From CAZAPO01 sp044841755 (lineage in GTDB: Bacteria; Bacteroidota; Bacteroidia; Flavobacteriales; Flavobacteriaceae): a stretch of DNA of 64,000 bases. The position numbers and the translations under genes were made by a program. Of the stretch, positions 1 to 8,361 are shown piece by piece. Where the stretch lies: assembly GCA_044841755.1 (NCBI GenBank), contig JAXOFM010000005.1, forward strand, positions 1 through 64,000. Direction: 5' to 3'. Within the stretch, counting starts at the first letter, position 1, and every line of letters starts with the position of its first letter. Below the pieces are notes generated by a model that searched no databases, was not told the DNA's origin, and saw only the letters and a program-made list of their open reading frames with translations.

Positions 1-1338
1 ATCACTGTTCAAGATACTACAGCACCAGCATTCGTAGAAGAACTACCTGCTGATGCTACGGTAGAATGTGATAACGTGCCTGATGCAGCTACCTTAACTG
101 CTACTGATAACTGTGAAGGATCTGTTGAAGTTAACTTCTCAGAGTCTATCACTGGTCAAGATGATGAATGTCCTAGTGAATACGAGATCGTTCGTACTTG
201 GACTACAGAAGACGCATGTGGTAATGTTTCAGAACATGTACAAACTATTAATGTAACTGATACGACTGCGCCTGTATTTGTTGAAGAACTACCTGCTGAT
301 GCTACTATTGAATGTAGCGAAGTATCTGATCCAGTAGCTTTAACTGCTATTGATAATTGTCAAGAAGGTACTATAAAAGTAGAGTTCAATGAAGTTCGTA
401 CTGATGGTACGTGTGCTACAGATTATATCTTAACACGTACTTGGACAGCCGTAGATATTTGTGGCAATGTTGCAGAACATATACAAATAGTTACAGTAAC
501 TGATACAACTGCTCCAGAAACAACTACAGATTTTGAAACTGTTATTGATGTTAACTGTGGTGAGATTCCAGCTGTTCCAGAATTAGAGTTTGAAGATGCT
601 TGTTCATCGCAAATAGATGTTGAGTTTGACGAAACATCAACTGATGACGGAAGTGGAAGTAACTATGTTATTACTAGAGAGTGGACTGTTACTGATGAAT
701 GTTCAAACGCAGCAGTATTTACACAAACAATAAATGTGAATTTAGAAAGTGCAGTACAAGGTAGTTCAGCTGATCTATGTACTGGAGATGACTTCGAGTA
801 TGACCTATTTGAGCTATTATCTGGAAACTATGGTCCTGACGGAATATGGTCTGTAACTAGTGGTGATGCTACTATAGATGGAAACATTTTTAATCCATAT
901 GGTGTTGAACTAGGTACTTATGAGTTCACCTATACTGATGAGCAAAGTGAATGTCCAAGTATCACAACTGTTACTATTAACATTAATGATGAATGTGTTG
1001 TGTTGCCATGTTCAGATGAGTTCGATCCTGATAAGGACATTCCTAAAGCGATCACTCCAAATGGAGATAACAGAAATGATAGATTTGAGATTACTAATCT
1101 TGATAATCCAGAATGTATTGGAGTAACTGTTGAGTTACAAGTATTCAACCGTTGGGGTGCAAAGATCTATGAGTCTATGAACTATCAAAACAACTGGCAA
1201 GGTGAAAGTCATGACAGCTCGATCGGTAATGCAGGTAAAGTACCTAATGGAACATACTATTACATAATTAACATAAACGACACAAGTGGATCAAGACTTG
1301 CTTCTTATGCAGGACCAATCTACGTAGGAACCAAATAA
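1..1338 (+). CDS. T9SS type B sorting domain cell-surface repeat protein (5' truncated)
   Basis: The reading frame is open from base 1, so the N-terminus lies outside the window. The visible 445 residues hold three HYR-like Ig-fold repeats of about 81 residues, each starting DTTAP and carrying cysteines and the RTWT(A/T)xDxCGN motif, then a spacer, then a C-terminal domain starting near PKAITPNGDNRND and running through FNRWGAKIYE and NGTYYYII. That ending is the gliding-motility-associated (type B) T9SS sorting domain, so the protein should be exported by T9SS to the cell surface or medium. The repeats suggest an adhesin-like stalk; the ligand is unknown. It lies 12 bp before a PorP/SprF gene, the usual partner of type B cargo. 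Confidence 0.9.
   Translation: MTVQDTTAPAFVEELPADATVECDNVPDAATLTATDNCEGSVEVNFSESITGQDDECPSEYEIVRTWTTEDACGNVSEHVQTINVTDTTAPVFVEELPADATIECSEVSDPVALTAIDNCQEGTIKVEFNEVRTDGTCATDYILTRTWTAVDICGNVAEHIQIVTVTDTTAPETTTDFETVIDVNCGEIPAVPELEFEDACSSQIDVEFDETSTDDGSGSNYVITREWTVTDECSNAAVFTQTINVNLESAVQGSSADLCTGDDFEYDLFELLSGNYGPDGIWSVTSGDATIDGNIFNPYGVELGTYEFTYTDEQSECPSITTVTININDECVVLPCSDEFDPDKDIPKAITPNGDNRNDRFEITNLDNPECIGVTVELQVFNRWGAKIYESMNYQNNWQGESHDSSIGNAGKVPNGTYYYIININDTSGSRLASYAGPIYVGTK
13..744 (+). repeat. Three tandem HYR-like coding repeats
   Basis: Units start at the DTTAP codons at about 13, 259 and 502, giving periods of 246, 243 and about 243 bp. Units 1 and 2 are close even at DNA level (GAAGAACTACCTGCTGATGC occurs in both), while unit 3 is diverged. 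More units are likely upstream of the window. Confidence 0.85.
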
Positions 1339-1350
1339 ATTTAACCTATC

Positions 1351-2271
1351 ATGAAAAAGTTTATTAAGTTTAATATTATTGCTTTTGTATTGCTAAGCTC
1401 GTATACAGCGCTAAGTCAGCAGTTACCACAATTTACGCAATACATGTACAATACCATCTCGATAAACCCTGCTTACGCAGGAAGTAGAGAGACCTTAAGT
1501 CTTGTTGGACTTCACAGAAGTCAATGGGCTGGTTTAGACGGTGGACCAGAAACACAAACCTTTTCTATTCATTCACCAATGCGTAATGAAAAGGTAGGGT
1601 TAGGTTTATCAATTATAAATGATGTATTGGGTTTTGAAAATTTCACATATATCTATGGTGATTTTTCATACACCTTAAATCTAAGCGAGAAAACAAAACT
1701 TGCGCTAGGACTAAAAGGAGGATTTACTTCTTATAGTTTAGATCAAGAATTAAGAATGGCTTATCCAAATGATCCAGCAATCTTTGGAATTGAAGATCGA
1801 TGGAATCCTAACGTTGGTCTTGGAGCATACCTACACCAAAATAAATGGTACTTCGGACTATCTGCTCCAAGAATATTAACCACTAATCTTAATAAAGAGA
1901 ATAATGTAAAAGCTTTAGAAAGAATTAGCTATTACTTTACTGGTGGTTATGTATTTGATGTTAGTAAGAATACTAAATTCAAGCCAGCATTCTTAATAAA
2001 AGCTACTAATGGTGCTCCTTTATCTTATGACTTAACTGCTAACTTCCTTTTCCATGAAAAGTTTTGGTTAGGTGCAGGATATAGAATAAATGAAGGAACC
2101 AGTTCTCTTGGTGGAATTGCAGATTTCCAGGTTTCTAAACAATTAAGAGTTGGTTATGCATACGAGTATCCTTTTTCAGACATCAACCGTTTTTCAAGTG
2201 GAACACATGAAATACTATTAATGTTTGAAGTATTTAAAAGCAAACGTGTTAAATCTCCTAGATATTTCTAA
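1351..2271 (+). CDS. PorP/SprF family type IX secretion system membrane protein
   Basis: A 306-residue protein with a signal peptide ending near ALSQQ and the family hallmark QLPQFTQYMYNTISINPAYAGSRE, followed by alternating beta strands of an outer-membrane barrel. PorP/SprF proteins act with type B T9SS cargo; SprF is required for surface delivery of SprB in gliding flavobacteria. It begins 12 bp after the cargo gene and is followed by a PorE-like gene, so I infer it is a dedicated accessory of the cargo encoded just upstream rather than the core PorP. Length is normal for the family. Confidence 0.92.
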   Translation: MKKFIKFNIIAFVLLSSYTALSQQLPQFTQYMYNTISINPAYAGSRETLSLVGLHRSQWAGLDGGPETQTFSIHSPMRNEKVGLGLSIINDVLGFENFTYIYGDFSYTLNLSEKTKLALGLKGGFTSYSLDQELRMAYPNDPAIFGIEDRWNPNVGLGAYLHQNKWYFGLSAPRILTTNLNKENNVKALERISYYFTGGYVFDVSKNTKFKPAFLIKATNGAPLSYDLTANFLFHEKFWLGAGYRINEGTSSLGGIADFQVSKQLRVGYAYEYPFSDINRFSSGTHEILLMFEVFKSKRVKSPRYF

Positions 2272-2276
2272 AATAT

Positions 2277-4196
2277 ATGACTATGAAAACAAAATTTTTA
2301 CTCATAATATTAGTTTTAAGCAGCACTCTAACTTTTGCTCAGTCAAAAGTAGCTGATAAATTCTTCGAAAATTACGCTTACCAAAGAGCAATCGAATTGT
2401 ACAAAAAAGCATATGATGAAGGAGATAGAAGCGAACATGTTCTTACTCGCCTTGGAGATTGTTATTACAATAATTCTAACCCAAAAGAAGCAGAGGTTTA
2501 CTATAAAGAAGCCATGAGTAAAGATCTTTCGAAGATCAAACCAGAAAGTTTCTATAGATATAGTCAGGTATTGCTTAGTATAGATGCCGAAAACAACTTT
2601 GAAGAGGCTGAAAAATGGCTCAAATTATATAATGCCAATAGAAGTATTGAAAAAATTGAGACGCAAAAACCTCAATATTATACAGTAACTAATTTAGATA
2701 TTAACACTCCTGGATCTGACTTTGGAGGCTATGAGCATGATGGTAAATTATATTTTGCTTCAGGAAGAAAAGTTAGTAATACTGGAAGTGAAACTGTGTA
2801 CGACTGGAATGGACAGCCATTTTTAGATATTTTTCAAGCCGAAGTTACCGACAATAACGGTGTTCGAAAAGTTGAAAGAGAAGGATTTATTATGGCCGAT
2901 AAGGTAAATACTGACTACCATGAAGCATCGGTTGCCATAACAAACGATGGAAAAACCATTTATTTCACAAGAGATAATGTCAATAAGCGAAACCGCCTCG
3001 ATTACGATAAAGAAGGAACAACGCATTTAAAAATTTATAGAGCTTCATTAAATGGATCAGCATGGGCTGATATTGAAGATTTATCTATTAATGGTGACGA
3101 TTTTTCAACTGGTCACCCAGCATTGAGCTCAGATAATAAAACCCTATACTTCGTATCAGATAGAAAAAATGGTATTGGAAAAACAGATATTTGGAAGGTA
3201 GCCATCAACGATGACGGTTCTTTAGGTACACCTGAAAACTTAGGGCCAAATGTAAATACAAAACATCGTGAAATGTTCCCTTTTGTATCTAAGAATGATA
3301 CCTTATATTTCTCCTCAGATGGTAAAATTAACAACCGTCATGGCTTATTGGATATCTATAAATCAGGTATTTTAAAAGGAGACAACTCTAAACCTGTAAA
3401 TTTAGGAGCTCCTTTTAATAGTGAAGCCGATGATTTTGCCTTCTTTATAGAACATGGAAAACAACAAATTGACGATAGAGGTTATTTTTCATCGAACAGA
3501 GATGGTGGTGAAGGGAACGACGATATTTATAGCTTCGCAGCTTACCAATGTAAACAAACTCTAACTGGAATCATCCGTAATTGCGATACTCAAGTACCAT
3601 TAAGTGGTGCCAAAGTTGAAATATATGATGAGAATGATGTGATTGCTCATACCATCTTCACAACTGAAGACGGATCTTACGCCGTTGAAGTAGAATGCAA
3701 TAAAAATTATACAATTAAAGCGACCAGAAAAGATTACAACGATGCCCTTGGTAAACTAACACCAAATAGAGAACATAATTATGAACATAAAGTGGACCTT
3801 TGCCTGAAGCCTTCTTGCGATTATCTTGAAATCGTTATTAACCCAATCTATTTTAATTTCGATAAAGATCAAATTAGAGAAGATGCCAAATATGAACTCG
3901 AGAAAATTGTAACAGTTATGAGAGATCATCCTTTAATGGTCATCAAAATCGAATCCCATACAGATAGTAGAGGAACTAAAGAATATAATCGTGATTTGTC
4001 TGATAGAAGAGCCAAATCAAGTAGAGATTATTTACTCTCAAGAAATATTGCACCTGAACGTATTGAAAGCGCTATTGGATACGGTGAAGACCGACTAGTA
4101 AATGAATGTGCCGATAATGTCAGGTGTTCTAAACAAAAACATCAAGATAATAGACGTTCTAAGTTCTTGATTGTACAAGGTAAATGTAAAGATTAG
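2277..4196 (+). CDS. PorE-like OmpA family protein (TPR, PD40 propeller, CRD, OmpA_C)
   Basis: A 639-residue exported protein. A signal peptide (ending TFAQ) is followed by TPR-like helices at about 25-110, PD40/WD40-like propeller blades at about 130-420 (repeated IYFTRDN, LYFVSDRKNGIGKTDIW and FSSNRDGGEGNDDIY motifs), a carboxypeptidase-regulatory-like domain at about 430-510, and an OmpA C-terminal peptidoglycan-binding domain at about 525-635 with IKIESHTDSRG and NRDLSDRRA. This is the domain order known for PorE, which binds peptidoglycan and links PorP to the T9SS. Two starts are possible, 2277 or the ATG at 2283 (MKTKF); the second gives the more typical signal peptide. It lies 5 bp after the PorP/SprF gene. 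Confidence 0.9.
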   Translation: MTMKTKFLLIILVLSSTLTFAQSKVADKFFENYAYQRAIELYKKAYDEGDRSEHVLTRLGDCYYNNSNPKEAEVYYKEAMSKDLSKIKPESFYRYSQVLLSIDAENNFEEAEKWLKLYNANRSIEKIETQKPQYYTVTNLDINTPGSDFGGYEHDGKLYFASGRKVSNTGSETVYDWNGQPFLDIFQAEVTDNNGVRKVEREGFIMADKVNTDYHEASVAITNDGKTIYFTRDNVNKRNRLDYDKEGTTHLKIYRASLNGSAWADIEDLSINGDDFSTGHPALSSDNKTLYFVSDRKNGIGKTDIWKVAINDDGSLGTPENLGPNVNTKHREMFPFVSKNDTLYFSSDGKINNRHGLLDIYKSGILKGDNSKPVNLGAPFNSEADDFAFFIEHGKQQIDDRGYFSSNRDGGEGNDDIYSFAAYQCKQTLTGIIRNCDTQVPLSGAKVEIYDENDVIAHTIFTTEDGSYAVEVECNKNYTIKATRKDYNDALGKLTPNREHNYEHKVDLCLKPSCDYLEIVINPIYFNFDKDQIREDAKYELEKIVTVMRDHPLMVIKIESHTDSRGTKEYNRDLSDRRAKSSRDYLLSRNIAPERIESAIGYGEDRLVNECADNVRCSKQKHQDNRRSKFLIVQGKCKD

Positions 4197-4289
4197 TAAT
4201 AATGTTATAAAATCTATCCTATTTCTACATAGAAGAATAGTATTTACTTATTGGTTGGTTGTAAATCTGATTTATAACTTATTACGTCT

Positions 4290-4320
4290 AAAACCGCTCA
4301 GAGTATGAGCGGTTTTTTTT
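4290..4320 (+). terminator. Rho-independent terminator after the PorE-like gene
   Basis: AAACCGCTCA at 4291-4300 pairs with TGAGCGGTTT at 4306-4315 around a 5-nt loop, followed by a run of T. It ends the cargo-PorP/SprF-PorE operon. Confidence 0.85.
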
Positions 4321-4427
4321 ATGGTTATAACTCATCAATTATTGTTTAATAATCATAATCTACATAAAAAGAACATCAATACATCAATCTACTCTAAGCT
4401 CAATAACTACAAAGGTTAACCTAAAAA

Positions 4428-4487
4428 TCATCGATTATCTGTCAAAAAACACCTTTTAACGTGCATTTCATCGATTATCTGCACGTT
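4428..4487. repeat. Direct repeat TCATCGATTATCTG x2 with nested inverted repeat
   Basis: TCATCGATTATCTG occurs at 4428-4441 and again at 4468-4481, 40 bp apart (start to start). The second copy sits in the loop of an inverted repeat AACGTGCA (4458-4465) / TGCACGTT (4480-4487). The spacing is close to four helical turns, as for cooperative protein binding sites. Function unknown. Confidence 0.6.
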
Positions 4488-4591
4488 ATTTTCGACAAAA
4501 TGCATGCTTTTTATCGATTTTAACATTTTATTAACATAGTTTTTTAAGATGGCTTCTAATTTTACAGTCCCAAATCTTAATTAACCTACTG

Positions 4592-5086
4592 ATGAAATTA
4601 TCTACTTACTTGCCTGCTTTGGCTCTAATAGGATTACTGTCACTTTCATGCTCGACAGATTCAATTGAAGAAGAAAAAATTGAGAACATAACTCAATCTT
4701 ACGTTCCAGAAACCAAGCAAATTGAAATAGAAATTCTTGAATTAATTAATGCACATAGAATCTCAATAGGACTAAGCACATTAAACAATTTAAGTACTAT
4801 TAAAGCTCAAGCATATGGTCATACTGATTATATGATCAAGGAGCAGCAAGTATCACATGATAATTTTTATCAAAGAAGTACAAGTTTAAAAGACAACCCA
4901 GGCGCTAAAGCTGTAGCTGAAAACGTTGCATATGCTTTTAGTTCGGCCCAATCGGTTGTAAACGCGTGGTTGAATAGTGAAGGACACAGAGAAGTAATTG
5001 AAGGAGACTTTACAAACTTTGATATTTCTGCTGAGAAAGATAAAGACGGAAAATGGTATTACACCAACATTTTTATAAGAAAATAG
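4592..5086 (+). CDS. CAP (SCP/PR-1) domain lipoprotein
   Basis: A 164-residue protein with a lipoprotein signal peptide; the lipobox cysteine is at about residue 20 (LLSLSCS). The rest is a CAP domain: an N-terminal helix EILELINAHRISIGLSTL, the paired-histidine region QAYGHTDYMIKEQQVSHDNF, then GAKAVAENVAYAF, VVNAWLNSEGHREVIEG and the strand WYYTNIFI. Histidines and acidic residues of the CAP cleft are present. Bacterial CAP proteins of this size have unclear biochemical function. It is monocistronic with its own terminator. Confidence 0.88.
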   Translation: MKLSTYLPALALIGLLSLSCSTDSIEEEKIENITQSYVPETKQIEIEILELINAHRISIGLSTLNNLSTIKAQAYGHTDYMIKEQQVSHDNFYQRSTSLKDNPGAKAVAENVAYAFSSAQSVVNAWLNSEGHREVIEGDFTNFDISAEKDKDGKWYYTNIFIRK

Positions 5087-5119
5087 GTTAAGACTGGTAG
5101 TCAGTAAGGAAATAAAAGG

Positions 5120-5147
5120 AGAACTGTATAATACAGTTCTTTTTTTT
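5120..5147 (+). terminator. Terminator of the CAP-domain gene
   Basis: GAACTGT (5121-5127), loop ATAAT, ACAGTTC (5133-5139), then eight T. The T-run overlaps the last codon of the convergent pdxH gene. Confidence 0.85.
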
Positions 5148-5796
5148 ATGGAGCTAGTCTATCTATTTGCCAATTGTAGTCTTCCTGCAGCTTATATCTT
5201 ATTCTATCGTGCAATCTGTTAGCTCTACCTTGCCAAAATTCAATTTCAGAAGGTCTTACTAAATATCCTCCCCAATGCTTAGGTCTTAGTATTTCTTTTC
5301 CTTCAAACTCCTGCTCTAACTTCTTAAGTTTATTTTCAAGAGTCTCTCTACTTTCAATAATATCACTCTGATTAGAAACTACAGCTCCTAATTGACTTCC
5401 TCTAGGGCGAGATTCAAAATAACCATCACTAAGATTCTCCAGTATTCTTTCTGCCTTTCCTTTAATAATTACTTGCCTTTCTGCTTTATGCCAAAAGAAG
5501 GATAAACATACATTAGCATTGGCTTCTATAGCTTTTCCTTTTTCACTATTATAATTGGTATAGAAAATAAAACCCTCGTAAGTGAATTTTTTAAGCAGCA
5601 CTACCCTATTCTTAGGAAATCCATCCAAACCTATTGTAGCAATTGTCATAGCATTTGCTTCATCTATATTATCAGCAGTATCTACTTCATGAAACCATTT
5701 TTGAAACAATTCTAAAGGATTTTCAGGAATATTGTTCTTGTCTAATATTCCTTTTTCATAAGACTTTCTGTAATCACTAAGGTCATTCTTATCCAT
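5146..5796 (-). CDS. pdxH: Pyridoxamine 5'-phosphate oxidase
   Basis: A 216-residue protein, the normal length for PdxH. It uses FMN to oxidise pyridoxine or pyridoxamine 5'-phosphate to pyridoxal 5'-phosphate in the cytosol. Visible family motifs are the N-terminal DYRKSYEKGILD, MTIATIGLDGFPKNRVVLLKKF (FMN-binding strand), FFWHKAERQVIIKG, SRPRGSQLGA, and the C-terminal signature EFWQGRANRLHDRI ending in RLAP. It is monocistronic and convergent with the CAP-domain gene. PLP made here would serve the cysteine desulfurase and ornithine aminotransferase found later in the window. Confidence 0.96.
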   Translation of the reverse strand: MDKNDLSDYRKSYEKGILDKNNIPENPLELFQKWFHEVDTADNIDEANAMTIATIGLDGFPKNRVVLLKKFTYEGFIFYTNYNSEKGKAIEANANVCLSFFWHKAERQVIIKGKAERILENLSDGYFESRPRGSQLGAVVSNQSDIIESRETLENKLKKLEQEFEGKEILRPKHWGGYLVRPSEIEFWQGRANRLHDRIRYKLQEDYNWQIDRLAP

Positions 5797-5876
5797 ACTG
5801 CAATTTACGAGATTTGAATAGTTTATTTTAATAGAAAAGAAAAAACTACTACTTTAACCAAACTAATTACAATGTA

Positions 5877-6188
5877 ATGCTTAGCGCTTCTTTCATAACA
5901 GGAACCATATTAATTGTTTGTGGATTTTTGGTTAAGTGGATGCCAGATTTAATTGCTGGTTATAATACCATGTCAAAGGCTGATAAAGAAAAAATAGATG
6001 TTGAAAATTTATCTAATGTGATGAAGAAATGTCTAATTACTTATGGTACCATCATAATCATTTCTGGCAGTATTCTACATTTATTAGATATTAAAGAAGA
6101 CTATAAAGTATTGACAATAGGAATTCTAGCAATTCTATGTGTTATATCATTAATGATAATTAGCCAGAAGCACACTAAAAGAGATTAA
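5877..6188 (+). CDS. DUF3784 family small membrane protein
   Basis: A 103-residue protein with three hydrophobic segments (about 5-25, 48-68 and 75-95). The motif DLIAGYNTMSKADKEKIDVENLSNVMKK between segments 1 and 2 is the hallmark of DUF3784. The biochemical function of the family is not known. An ATG immediately followed by TAA lies at 5872-5877, so the start is the ATG at 5877. Its last 4 bases overlap the end of the convergent rnz gene. Confidence 0.82.
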   Translation: MLSASFITGTILIVCGFLVKWMPDLIAGYNTMSKADKEKIDVENLSNVMKKCLITYGTIIIISGSILHLLDIKEDYKVLTIGILAILCVISLMIISQKHTKRD

Positions 6189-7090
6189 AACTCAAATGTT
6201 TTGCCTTCTTCAGCAATAATTACATTTTCAAATACTTCTTGAGCTTCAGTTTTAAACTCAGATACATCTTCATATCTTGTTGAAAAATGCCCTAACATTA
6301 GATTCTTAACATTAGCCTCTTTAGCAATTGTTGCTGCCTGCTTAGCAGTAGAATGCTTTGTCTTAGTTGCCAAATGAGCTAGCTTATCTAGAAACGTAGA
6401 TTCATGGTATAAAAGATCAGCATTGTTGATTATTGGTACTATTGCTTCGTTATAGGCTGTATCACTACAGTAGGCATAACTTTTTGGCTTTGGTCCAGCA
6501 ATTGTAACTTCTTCATTCTTTATCAAAACACCATCTTCATTTTCTACATCAAAGCCTTGTTTTAGTTTTCTATAATAAGCAACATTAATATTTGCGTCTT
6601 CAACTTTTCCAATAATCAATTTACGCTCGTGCTCTTTCTCCTTGAACAAAAACCCATTGGTATATACTCTATGGTCTAACGGAATTGTGTGAACTTCAAC
6701 TTTTTCATCTTCATAGATAAGCTCTGATTCTGTCGATGTTAGCTCATGAAATGTTAGTTTATAGTTAGTCCAAGAATCTCCAAGTTTCATTTGAAGCACA
6801 ATTACCTCTTCAAGACCTTTGGGGCCATAAATATGTAAATCGGCTTCTCTACCAAGTAATCTGAAAGTAGAAATCAAACCAACCAATCCAAAGTAATGAT
6901 CACCATGCAAATGAGAAATAAAGATGTGCTTGATCTTACTAAACTTAAGCTTATTCCTTCTTAACTGTACTTGTGTACCTTCTCCACAATCAATCAAGAA
7001 CATACGATTGCTCATTTCTAAAACTTGAGCTGTAGGGTTTGTATTAGTTCGTGGAGTGGCACTATAACAGCCAAGAATGGTAAGCTTCAT
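6185..7090 (-). CDS. rnz: Ribonuclease Z
   Basis: A 301-residue metallo-beta-lactamase-fold nuclease that trims the 3' end of tRNA precursors. The zinc site HLHGDH is at residues 60-65, with SHLHGDHYFGLVGL context, the later YCSDTAYNE and the ending MLGHFSTRY. The longer open frame begins at 7138, but that would overlap the upstream gene by 47 bases; the ATG at 7090 starts MKLTILGCYSATP, the normal N-terminus, one base after the preceding stop. It is therefore translationally coupled to the small gene at 7092-7424. Confidence 0.95.
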   Translation of the reverse strand: MKLTILGCYSATPRTNTNPTAQVLEMSNRMFLIDCGEGTQVQLRRNKLKFSKIKHIFISHLHGDHYFGLVGLISTFRLLGREADLHIYGPKGLEEVIVLQMKLGDSWTNYKLTFHELTSTESELIYEDEKVEVHTIPLDHRVYTNGFLFKEKEHERKLIIGKVEDANINVAYYRKLKQGFDVENEDGVLIKNEEVTIAGPKPKSYAYCSDTAYNEAIVPIINNADLLYHESTFLDKLAHLATKTKHSTAKQAATIAKEANVKNLMLGHFSTRYEDVSEFKTEAQEVFENVIIAEEGKTFEF

Positions 7091-7091
7091 G

Positions 7092-7424
7092 TTATAAACC
7101 CAGATCTCTTTCAATTTCTTCCATCTCAATGATGTCATGAGCTTCTTGCAAAGTAGGCACCACCATTAATTCATCAGGAATATCATCAACATCCAGCTTA
7201 CTAGTTACTATTAAGAAAGAGTAATTACTATTTCTGTGCTGATTAGATAATTGTAAGAATTCTAGAACATCCTCAGTTTGAAGCTGTTTAATTGTCGTTA
7301 TATTAACTATAATATTATCTTTCTGATACTTTGGATATAAAGTAGAAAGCTTTTTTGCTAGTTCAACAATAGAAGCTTTTTCCTGAGTAATAATAGATGT
7401 ATTACCAACCTTATCAAAAATCAT
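7092..7424 (-). CDS. Small STAS-like protein between pyrB and rnz
   Basis: A 110-residue cytosolic protein without signal peptide or membrane segment. The pattern (MIFDKVGNTSIITQEK, then IIVNITTIKQLQTEDVLEFLQLSNQ, then NYSFLIVTSKLDVDDIPDELMVVPTLQEAHDIIEMEEIERDLG) resembles the single-domain anti-sigma-antagonist (STAS) fold, ending in the typical P(T)xxEAxDII helix. In flavobacterial genomes the gene sits upstream of rnz and is often itself mislabelled ribonuclease Z; it has no nuclease motif. The start is ATG at 7424; a longer frame from TTG at 7430 is less likely. It lies 6 bp after pyrB. The fold assignment is inference. Confidence 0.7.
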   Translation of the reverse strand: MIFDKVGNTSIITQEKASIVELAKKLSTLYPKYQKDNIIVNITTIKQLQTEDVLEFLQLSNQHRNSNYSFLIVTSKLDVDDIPDELMVVPTLQEAHDIIEMEEIERDLGL

Positions 7425-7430
7425 AAACAA

Positions 7431-8357
7431 TTATTTTATTTTAGAGGCTAATAAGTAAATAACAGCCATTCGTATAGCAACACCATTCTCTACCTGATTC
7501 AAAATAATAGCTTGATCTGAATCTGCCACATCACTCGTAATTTCAACACCACGGTTGATCGGTCCTGGGTGCATAATGGTAATTTCTTTATCTAAAGAAT
7601 TTAATAAATCTTTATCAATACCAAATTGTTGCGTGTACTCTCTAGTAGAAGGGAAATAACTAATATCCATGCGCTCATTCTGTACTCTTAACATATTAGC
7701 TACATCACACCAATTGAGTGCTTTACGTAAATTTGTCTCAACTTTTACTCCAAGTTTATCTATATGCTTAGGGATTAAAGTTTTTGGGCCACAAACCATA
7801 ACATTTGCTCCTTGAAGCTGTAGCGCAAATATGTTCGATAGCGCTACTCTACTGTGTAATATATCTCCAACAATTACAACATTTTTTCCTTTTACTTCAC
7901 CAAGTCTTTCTCTAATAGAGTAAGAATCTAACAATGCTTGCGTAGGATGTTCATGAGCACCATCTCCAGCATTAATTATACTTGCATTAATATGATTTGA
8001 TAAAAAGACTCCAGCACCGGGGTTAGGGTGGCGCATAACTACCATATCAACTTTCATTGACAAAATGTTATTCACCGTATCAATAAGTGTTTCTCCTTTT
8101 TTAACTGAAGATTGAGAAGCCGAAAAATTGATTACATCTGCGGAGAGTCTTTTTTCTGCAAGTTCAAACGAAAGTTTGGTCCTTGTCGAATTTTCAAAAA
8201 ATAAGTTGGCTATTGTAATATCACGAAGCGAAGGAACCTTTTTAATTGGTCTGTTAATGACCTCTTTAAAATGATCAGCAGTTTCAAAAATAAGCTCAAT
8301 ATCCTTTTTGTTAAGGTATTTGATTCCTAATAAGTGATTTACACTTAATTCGCTCAT
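7431..8357 (-). CDS. pyrB: Aspartate carbamoyltransferase catalytic subunit
   Basis: A 308-residue enzyme that joins carbamoyl phosphate to aspartate, the first committed step of pyrimidine synthesis. The carbamoyl-phosphate motif FENSTRTKLSFELAEKRL is at about 53-70, HPTQALLDSYSIRE at about 137, and HPGPINRGVEI near the C-terminus binds substrate; all are intact. No regulatory subunit (pyrI) is adjacent. It follows pyrR by 4 bp, so pyrR-pyrB-STAS-like-rnz is read as one unit. Confidence 0.97.
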   Translation of the reverse strand: MSELSVNHLLGIKYLNKKDIELIFETADHFKEVINRPIKKVPSLRDITIANLFFENSTRTKLSFELAEKRLSADVINFSASQSSVKKGETLIDTVNNILSMKVDMVVMRHPNPGAGVFLSNHINASIINAGDGAHEHPTQALLDSYSIRERLGEVKGKNVVIVGDILHSRVALSNIFALQLQGANVMVCGPKTLIPKHIDKLGVKVETNLRKALNWCDVANMLRVQNERMDISYFPSTREYTQQFGIDKDLLNSLDKEITIMHPGPINRGVEITSDVADSDQAIILNQVENGVAIRMAVIYLLASKIK

Positions 8358-8361
8358 ATTC

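Larger units (their letters stand above)
4197..4591. other. 395-bp intergenic region
   Basis: No gene is visible. It holds a rho-independent terminator (4290-4320), a pair of 14-bp direct repeats with an overlapping inverted repeat (4428-4487), and just before the next gene TTAACATAG, 17 nt, TAATTTTAC (ending about 4565), a fair match to a Bacteroidota promoter for the CAP-domain gene. Confidence 0.6.

Noticed and set aside
920..1148. Small frames on both strands within the T9SS cargo gene
   Set aside because: Shadows of a repetitive, well-supported coding region; no independent signal.
7091..7138. Longer start for ribonuclease Z
   Set aside because: It would overlap the upstream gene by 47 bases and add residues before the conserved MKLTILGC start.
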